A DNA stretch of 64,000 nucleotides from Trematomus loennbergii (lineage: Eukaryota > Chordata > Actinopteri > Perciformes > Nototheniidae), in NCBI GenBank assembly GCA_012861695.1, contig JAAOOA010000033.1:20375934-20439933 (forward strand), read 5' to 3'. The notes below the pieces were generated by a model. The model searched no databases. It was not told where the DNA came from and worked only from the letters and a program-made list of their open reading frames with translations. Position 1 is the first letter of the stretch; each line of letters starts with the position of its first letter. The translations under genes and the position numbers were made by a program. Below, in pieces: positions 36,311-64,000 of the stretch.

Positions 36311-38639
36311 TTCATAATTAATTTCTAACTATGTTACCACATTTCCAATAGAAAAAAAGTATTCCTGTAGCTGTTTTTAAAGTAATGCTTTCTATAAACC
36401 ATATAGTGTGTATTATGTATTTAAAGTGAATTATAATTCATTTATTATTATTCACATGGATTGCACTCTGATGTATTATATAAATATGTACACAACATAG
36501 ACCTGAATTAATTATAAGTGTTTTAGGATTGCTCTTGACTAGTTTTGAACTAGAGTTTTACTAATGGGGCTTATAAGACTTTATGTACCCATACTCACCT
36601 ATAATCCCTTCAAGAATGACAATAGCTATGGTTTAAACTAGTCAACAGCATCCATGAGACAAATAACATTCTTTAAAAGTCACATCTTAAATATTTATGA
36701 TATTATGATTGTAGTGAGCGCACCACAATGCAACGTGTACTTTAAAAAGTGTAGGAATTAAGCAATATAAATGCATTTTAACTCACTACTGGACTTAAAA
36801 TCACATCAGACAGTAAATTTTACATTTATATTCAATCTAATATGTAATATTCCATTCCTCACATACTTATGTATAATATCCTGCTTTATATTTTGTTACT
36901 GTAAATGTGTAATTCAACATGTATATTTTCTACTTTTTTTCTAATGCTATTTTATTTCTATTGAGATGTTTACATTTTGGAATGTTTATTTATTTTAATT
37001 GTTATTGTACAATGCCATGTCTTTTTATGCTGCTGCAAAGCAAACATTTTCCAAATTGGGATCAATAAAGTACTTATCTTCTTATCTTATCTTATCTTAC
37101 TCTGATTGCAAAATGCACTTAGATGTAGTCTTCAATAAATACTATATCATATGTATGTTCACACAAGTTATGAATGTGCTACATGCATCTTCAACCAGGA
37201 ATTCACACTTCACAACTGTGTGTGGTATATTTTATATGCTATGTATATTAATTGTTCAGTTTTATTTCCCCTCACAAATATCACCTTACAAATATGTGTA
37301 TTTAGGTAATTGCCCACATACAAAAACACATAGAGAGACATATGACTGAGAGGATTACATCATTGCAAAACATAAACAGGTATTTGTATAATCTTTCTAT
37401 ATTTGATCTTCTCTTACAACTTATTTCCTTGTTGTTTATTTTTGCACAATCATACACCAAAGCAAATTCCTTGTAGGCCTATGTGTCAACGTAACTGGCA
37501 ATAAACTCGATCCTGATTCTCAGGTTGAATTTAATTGGAATACATTTATGTCTGTTATGTTATATCACACTCTGATTTGATGATCTGGCTCAAAGTATTT
37601 GTCTTCGCATGGGTCGGTTCAGGGGATGGGGCAACGGTGGCCAAGACCCCCTGTAACAATGAGCTGTAACCCCCATCCATAAGAGGAGTTTATAATGATG
37701 ATACAGTTTTAGGTAGCCGAAGTTACCAGGAATGCATTTCATTTTTCATAATGTCATTTAATAACATTGTAACTACTGAAACAAATTATGTTACTTAAAA
37801 ATAACACCAATGATGGTATTTAATGTTTTTTTGTGTGCTATGACTTCATGCAAAGCTATAAATGTTAAAATGTTCATCACTATCTTTGTCTTTTTTGTCC
37901 TGCATTTAATTTGCCCCTCATAAAATAATTGGCCCCAGCACTGAAAACAAATTCACTCTGAGAGGTGTAGTTTTAGTATGACTCCAGATCTTTATACAGC
38001 TCTGGATAATAAAAGCAATTATAATAATTAGACATTGAATATTTAATTATCGTGCAAGTAATTTTTCATTTGTAGAGAAAAGGATGGTTTGTTTAATTGA
38101 TCATTTCACATACCATACCTCATATATAAATACTCATAGTTCCTCTCCTCACATACTGTATGTGGCTTACGTATATGTGGCAGAATGCATCATGGATCAT
38201 GTGGGGCATAACAGAGACAACAGCGCCCTCTGGTGGCAGACACAAGGATCGGGTTGTGTATACAGCACTATACTGCACTTCATTTATTGAGTCTCATATG
38301 GGATACCTCTTGGTTATCTAATTGTCTATATATTATGTTTTTGTGACTTTAAAGAATATTTTATTGTTGGATCCTGGGAGTTAAAACACTGCAAAGGTTT
38401 TTTACCCTGTTTTGCCTCCCTTTACCCCATCAACTCAGTACAGACCGCAACTAAGATTAAGTATTCAGTATATAAAGGGTGTTTTTCAGGTACATACTGT
38501 AAAGGTTCTTCAGATATCATGAACTGCATTTTGTTTATCAATATATATACATAATCTTTTCCATTGATAGGACTCGTTTCATATACATGACGATTCTTGG
38601 CCCATCCACATTTTTCGAGGGAAATGTATCAAAATAAAG
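36311..38639. other. AT-rich intergenic DNA with a LINE 3' tail
   Basis: At about 36900-37100 the plus strand ends AATTGGGATCAATAAAGTAC followed by repeated CTTAT units; this is the usual 3' end of fish L2-type LINEs with a short tandem tail. The rest is AT-rich with no supported gene. Confidence 0.6.
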
Positions 38640-40480
38640 TCATGACTCGTGACATATAATGACTTCTTAATGTTTAATATTACTTCTTTATGACATTATA
38701 TACTAAACATTTCCAATTACATACTCTACTATAACTTCTTTATGACATACTATACCAATACTTTTGAGGACATACCATATTATGACATCAAAAAGATAAA
38801 GTTTCATATATCGAATGACATTTTTGTTTTTTTCAAATGCAACACTTTGACTTATTTTTATATTTTTTGACATACTATACTATTACGTACATCTTTATAA
38901 AGTAAACATAATCTACCAATACTTTATCATACTATGACTTTATCCATTATATTTTGCACATGTAACTATACTTTTATACATTTTCTTCATAATTTCTTTT
39001 TGAATAATGTACTATGATTTTTTAAATTATTCTTCAAGATACTGTACTATGACATGTTTTTATATTTTTGGAAATACTCTTTTATCATGTTTTAGCCTAC
39101 CATTCATTGTTATGATATTTTTTGAAATACTTTACAATTACCTTTTATATTTTTCGAAAATATTATACTATGACTTTCCCAATAATAATTTTAATTTTTT
39201 AATATTTATGTTTACATACTACTAACCCTAACCCTAACCCTAACCCTTTTTTATGACTTACTATACAATTACTTATATCATAGTGTGTATTTTTATGACC
39301 TGAATTTGTGAGTTTATTAATGATATTTTTTGACAAAATATATTAAGATTTGTTTACGATCGTATTGACATATTATACTATTACTAGTTTTAGTATTTAT
39401 TTGACGTGCTATTCTAGGACTTTATTCTGATGTTTTTCAACATACTACACTATGACTTTTTCCATTTAAAAAAAACCTCAATCATATGTTTATTATTTTA
39501 TTCAGACATCCATTCATCCATTTGCAATACCAATGTAAACCACTGATATATCAATATTATGTGCAATAACAATATTTATTTTTCATACATGTTTATGATT
39601 TAGTTAGTCTACTGTTGTATTTATATTTTCATTTATTTCATTTAACTGTTTAAACTATTAATTATGTTTTTCCTGTTTACTGATTTAATATCTTGTTTTT
39701 TGCTTTAATGGTGCCTCTTGTTGTTGCACTGTCCCATTTGCTGCAGTAAAACGAAACATGTCCCTGCAGTCAAACTAATACAATATTATCTTAGATCATG
39801 ATTTCTCTTTTTTATGACATACAAAATAGTTTTTTTTATGCCTTACTTCACTATGTCTTTTTTTCTAAGAGATACTATTTGAATACCATACATTGACTTT
39901 TAGATATTTTTCAATATACTATTTTATTACTTTTTTCAATTTTCTTTGACATAAAACTATGACTTTTTTCCGTATTTTTTCAACATATTTAACTTTTTAG
40001 ACATACTATACTAAGACTTCTTACACATTTTTCAACATAATTTACATGACTATTTTTCGACATGCTATACTATGATTTTAAAGAAATATTTTTACTATTT
40101 GTGTCATTCTTCAGATTTAGCGAACCAAATAAATTCAGATATTTTCGACCAACCAAACAGTGACAGTTCCTGAAATTCTATGTCGTTTTTTGTTTTATGT
40201 TTTGTGGCACAGAAGGAAAGAGGATTTTTTTCAATGTCCAGGTTGAAGGTTCAAATCCCAACCCTGCTGTCAACATGTGTATGTGACCTTTGGCAAGATA
40301 TTTAAATACTAATCTTATTTATTTTGAAAACACATTTTTCGACATACTATACTATGTTGTTTTTTCTGACATTTTCTAGATACTACAGTTTACTATGACG
40401 TTTTCTTTCAGAAATGTTCGAACATACTATATACTATGACTTCTTATTCTGAAAATGTTGACATACTATACTTTGACGTT
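38640..40480. repeat. Degenerate AT-rich tandem array (ACATACTATACTATGACTTT type)
   Basis: Variants of GACATACTATACTATGAC followed by TTTTT recur many times, for example near 38745, 38868, 39440, 40054, 40342 and 40420, at irregular spacings that suggest an old minisatellite with heavy decay. Unrelated single-copy sequence interrupts it around 39490-39780 and 40090-40320. Frames inside are meaningless. Confidence 0.75.
39222..39247. repeat. Interstitial telomere-like repeat, (CTAACC) x 4.3
   Basis: An uninterrupted 26-base run of the vertebrate telomere repeat in the CCCTAA strand sense lies inside the AT-rich array. It is too short to be a chromosome end. Confidence 0.95.
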
Positions 40481-41004
40481 CGACTGAACAATCAACACTG
40501 CTCCCAGTAAAGCACACACCATGATCTCAATCATATGTTTATTCTTTCATTCAGACATGACATACTGTACTAAGTACCATATTGTAATCTTCACTTTTGT
40601 ACAACAGTATTTGTGACATACTATTTTGTGTTCTTAAGGCATACTTTACCATTAATTGTTTACTGTTTCCTTGTTTTAATTCCTAATGATACTTTATATA
40701 TTAAGATAAGCTCAATGTAACAGAAAACATTAGCGTTTAATTTAGTATTTGTATATTTCTCAATAAAACAGTAGCATACGTATGAACCTCTTTCAATAAC
40801 TTTATCTAGCAGTAAAGAACATTGCAAAAATCAAGTCATTTTTATATTTCATCCATGATGTCCGCACATATTCTCTAATCTCTCATCATTTCCTCATTGC
40901 TATTTACAGTATAAAAAGAGACCATTGATGCTTCACAGAGACTTAATGTGCTGATGTATGCAGCCCTGTCATCCTACTGTATGTGGCAGCTACATTTTAA
41001 ATCA

Positions 41005-42236
41005 AATATTAATGACAGCTTCACTTTATTGCAATATTTATTTTTAAAATGAGGCGAGGTTTCTAGAAATTGTCTTCGTCTCAGGGCATTCATGCACATA
41101 CATTATGAACAATTATAAACCCGACAGAGGAAAGTATCAGAGGGAAAACATTTCTAGCAAGATTATGCTTTTTACCATTAAAGAATTTCATAGTTTGACT
41201 TCATGGCTGATATTAAAGTCCCATCCTTTGGTTTAGACCCTGCATGCTGTTATATTTGGACTGTAGACTGCAAAACAAGTGTACTCATTATGTATTAGGG
41301 TACAAAGCATTTATTTTATATTGACCAACAAAGGATTTCCTTTTTTGTTTATAAAGAAAAAAAAAACAGACAGTTTATACTCAGAGTGTTACTTAGTCGG
41401 GTTAAACACCGATACACCTGGCATTGTGCAGACCTGAGGAGACCTTAGTACATTATGATCACTGTTCCCATGTACCCTGATGGTGGTCGAGTTGATTAAT
41501 GATAAAAAACATATCTTCTATATTTGGCTATGCTTTGCTATGCCATTATATCAATATATAGTAACTTCATAAAATATCTGGACAATATCCATCAGTCCTT
41601 CAGGCATTAAATGCCGTAATTTAATATGAAACACATTTCAAAAACAGATTATTCCAGTTCTTATTACACAAAGGAGGGTTAGAAATGTGAACTGATAAAT
41701 ATCATGTCTGTAAAAATAAAGAGCATTCAAACCTGGATTACCGAAGCCTAATAAAATACAAATAAAATATATGTATTTTCCTTTAATGTATTTCCCAGGC
41801 CTGTAAAGTAAAGTTGCTACTTTGTAGTGACATGTTATTTGTCTTGGTGGTAAGAAACCTGTGTTATGGGAAACCGTTGACAGCAGGAATATTAGAATAA
41901 AAAAATGTATGCCTGTAGAGGAAGTGCTTCAGTGAAGTTACAGTATCTGGCCATACAGACATTTTCCCGTAACAAATTGTGAGGTGATATACTTAAGACG
42001 CATACTGTACACTGATGTGCAATGTATAAACCATCAGTGCGGAGAAAAAGTGCATTTCTTTTAAATTATTCAAAGTTTAAAGAAACCCATGAATGCTTCC
42101 ATGTCATAGAAATGTCCATGGCACTGGACATGCTGTCACAAAGCATCTGCAGGGCTCCGCTGAGGACTGTAAATGTTTCAGTGAGGAAAGCAGGATTCAA
42201 GGTATCCGCTGTGTTCACAATCCAGTCCTTGTGTCC
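41005..42236 (-). other. Probable 3' UTR of the glycine receptor gene
   Basis: Minus-strand sequence after the receptor stop runs without repeats to an AATAAA signal (plus-strand TTTATT at 41025-41030). Cleavage near 41010 would give a UTR of about 1.2 kb. Other signals are possible. Confidence 0.4.
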
Positions 42237-55634
<13,398 letters not shown>

Positions 55635-56353
55635 TTTAAGTTGGTAGAAAGAACAGCTGTAGGAGCGATGGAGGGAAGAAGATGAGAGCCGAGGACTTGT
55701 TGTTGCTCCTCAGACTGACTGTGTTCTCTCCTCCTCCTCCTCCTCCTCCCTCTCTGCAGGTGCAAAACACAGGAAGCAGCTGCTGTATTATTCACAAAGC
55801 CTGGGTTTGTGTGGATGTCTTCAAGCTTTATCTCTTTTTCATGGCCATGTGCATGTTCAAGGAATTACTGCAAGAATATTTAAAGAGACAGGAGCATTTC
55901 CAGAGTAGCCAGTATCCCCTCCCTCCCACCAGGGCATCAGATTAGCAGTAATACCTTTTACGTTCAATTAAACTATTTATAAGAATACAATATTTAAAGA
56001 TAAAATAAAACATTATTGTATGTATATCTTGTTTAACTAATGTCCAACAATTGCCGAGTACAAAGCACTGCAAGAGATTAATAAATTAAATCTAGAAAAA
56101 AAGTCTAGATTATTGTCCTTAAAATGATTTACATGTATGTCAATTCTACATTTCACTTAAAAAACAACATGGTATATAATGTCCTTTAGGGTGGCTCGTC
56201 TACAGAAGAGATCTGATCATTTAAATTAAGACTAAATAGTCTACAATTATAAAACATGCTTAATCACATCCTCCTATTTAGGACAAATTCAGAGAAAAAG
56301 CAGCAAAGTGTAAAGCGAGATTGTCGTTGCATTAAATATATGATAAATATGAA

Positions 56354-56356
<3 letters not shown>

Positions 56357-56384
<28 letters not shown>
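56357..56384. repeat. (TA)14 microsatellite
   Basis: A perfect TA run in the spacer between the receptor start and the AIFM1 end. The rest of 55640-57130 shows no supported feature. Confidence 0.95.
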
Positions 56385-57129
56385 CGACTAACTCAAGTGT
56401 AAGACGTTCCTTTAAGTGTCAGCTAACATCCAGAGGTTATTTATGTTAAGCAAAACTGTCCCATGTTTCCCCGTCTAATTATTTCCTCCTCAGATCGCCA
56501 GGCGAATTCAAATACAAATGTGGAAGCTCATGTTTATTCCTCCGTACAGAGGGGGAGGCAGTTCATCCATTTACTCATAAAAAATTAACATCAAAGATGG
56601 GCGATGGGACGTTATGGCTGCACGTGTTCCGCCTCACACTTGAAACGCTGTTCACCACACCAAAGTGTCAAAAAGGATAAGAAATGTGTGGGGATGCAAA
56701 CATGAATGCAATCCTAATAACAAGAAGCCCACAGCAGAAAACCCAGCAATGTTTCTGCATGCTTGGACATCTTTACCTCCGGACAGGATAAGTAGGCCAA
56801 GCTTCATTTTTAACGTTGTTCTTGTTGGAGCACACATTTGCTTAATTAAATAAACTGTGAAATGTAGACATGCATGTCAGGTGCCCTCTATACAACTGCC
56901 GGAGTACAGTGCTTTTATCTGACGCAACAATAGACCTTTAACATCACCTCTCCATGTTAAATGGTGCAATCACTATAGGTCACATGAATGACTGAAGTCA
57001 GTTTTCCAAACAGCTCGCAATGATTCAAATGCTCGAGGACAGATGAGCTCAAGCACAGAGCGCAGAATGCCCTTCAATGATCCGTCATCAGAGCTACTAT
57101 CTGCGAGCAAAATACAAATAATGGGATCG

Positions 57130-57513
57130 CTCCAATTTAAAAATAGCCTTTATTGCAGCTTCTCTCACGACGAGCTGCTCTGATCACACACAGAAAAACA
57201 ATATTCCACGCTCAGCATTTGTTCAAACTGGTATGAGAAAAAGCAGGTCACATCTTGTTTTTTTTCTAAACATGAGCAAAGGTTTTGGGTGGAAAAGAAG
57301 ACAATATTTCCTGGATAGAAAAAGAAGCGCAAACGGGTGAAACACACAAATTCCCATTTATGAAACACATTTCAGCGACATGACATGATTTACATGAATG
57401 CTGTTGTTCTTTCTTGTGTGATCGGTTGTGTCTTCAAGAGTGAGGCAATGCCTGCCAAAGTTCAGTTTTAACATGAAACGTAACTCTTCCTGCTTTAATA
57501 AGTGGCGGCCGTC
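57130..57513 (-). other. aifm1: AIFM1 3' UTR with poly(A) signal
   Basis: An AATAAA signal (plus-strand TTTATT at 57149-57154) lies about 360 bases downstream of the AIFM1 stop on the minus strand. The transcript probably ends near 57130. Confidence 0.6.
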
Positions 57514-63422
<5,909 letters not shown>

Positions 63423-63489
63423 CTGCAGAATACAGCAACATGTATTGAAAATATACCTTTTTTACTGTGGTAGTGATATACCAAACAGT

Positions 63490-64000
63490 TATGGCGCGTT
63501 TCCACTACAGCGCGCAGCCCGGTTTAAGAGGGCTGTGACGTCAGCGGCCTGTCTTTGGTTGCGTTTCCACTTGGCCTAGTACCGGCCGGCGGGTCCTAAT
63601 TCACAGTTTTTCTGGCCTCATAAAATCGTGGGTCCAGGGCCAGAGACAACGAGGCTGAGTCGGGCTGAGTATGCTAAACTAGAGAGAGCGTCGCTGGCAA
63701 GGGGGCTACAACTACAACAAGATGGACATATTTGACCGTGATTTAATTGTAATACACGTTTCAAAATGATGCCGAAGTAACAACATACTGATACCGGTTA
63801 GTAAAAACCATGAATTAATGCTTTGTCAAGTCTGCAGACAAGACGGCAGGTGAAAAACCTTTTAAAATGCTTGTTTTCTAAATGGAGATTGGCTAAGCTA
63901 ACGCAGTATATGCTCCAACCGTCCACACTCACAACAACGGCCTATACAGACATAAATAAAGCAGCGACTGTATTCACCATGACACAGGCAGTCTGTGGTT
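63490..64000. mobile_element. Unclassified teleost repeat at the right edge (partial)
   Basis: A GC-rich stretch beginning GGCGCGTTTCCACTACAGCG (about 63494), with a related GTTGCGTTTCCACTTGGCC at 63557, resembles abundant fish DNA elements with GCGTTTCCACT ends. The other end is not in the window. It lies in the AIFM1 intron upstream of the first visible exon. Confidence 0.4.

Overview
This window is chromosomal DNA of a ray-finned fish, probably a spiny-rayed teleost. It is AT-rich and intron-rich, every coding block is flanked by GT/AG splice sites, and much of the non-coding DNA is short inverted-repeat transposons flanked by TTAA, hAT-type elements with 8-bp target duplications, LINE 3' ends and microsatellites. 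There are no prokaryotic operons, CRISPR arrays or viral genes.

Layout. (1) 1-811: a 9-copy, 32-bp minisatellite at the left edge, then the last coding exon (+ strand, 691-811) of a gene I could not name. (2) 812-24.5 kb: a gene-poor stretch with AT-rich unique DNA, two islands that look like conserved regulatory DNA (about 7.4 kb and 10.6-11.1 kb), two possible orphan exons (11.9 kb, 20.2 kb), a nested palindrome (14.1 kb) and a dense transposon cluster (15.7-23.8 kb). (3) 24.5-35.9 kb, minus strand: NUFIP2, an RNA-binding FMRP/Roquin-associated protein, in four coding exons, followed by what is probably a 5-kb 3' UTR holding a hAT element and a perfect 74-bp palindrome. (4) 36-41 kb: a LINE tail, a degenerate AT-rich tandem array and a short interstitial telomere-like repeat. 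(5) 41.0-55.6 kb, minus strand: a complete glycine receptor alpha subunit gene, most like GLRA4, in ten coding exons. (6) 57.1-63.4 kb, minus strand: the C-terminal half of AIFM1 (apoptosis-inducing factor) in eight exons, with its 5' part beyond the right edge.

The genes do not form one pathway. NUFIP2 acts in cytoplasmic mRNA control, the glycine receptor in inhibitory synapses, and AIFM1 in the mitochondrial intermembrane space and in cell death. GLRA4 and AIFM1 both lie on the human X, while NUFIP2 is on human 17q, so the fish arrangement joins two ancestral blocks.

The main technical point is that four otherwise well-preserved exons (NUFIP2 exon 4, GLRA exons 2 and 4, AIFM1 penultimate exon) each lack exactly one base, and NUFIP2 exon 2 may lack a fifth. 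All are deletions, mostly in short homopolymers, which points to unpolished long-read sequence rather than to dead genes. The main biological candidates are an extra 93-nt in-frame exon in the receptor M3-M4 loop, at the place where mammalian GlyR genes carry alternative inserts; a well-documented TTAA transposon family with a visible empty site; and several strong palindromes. I found no novel multi-gene system.
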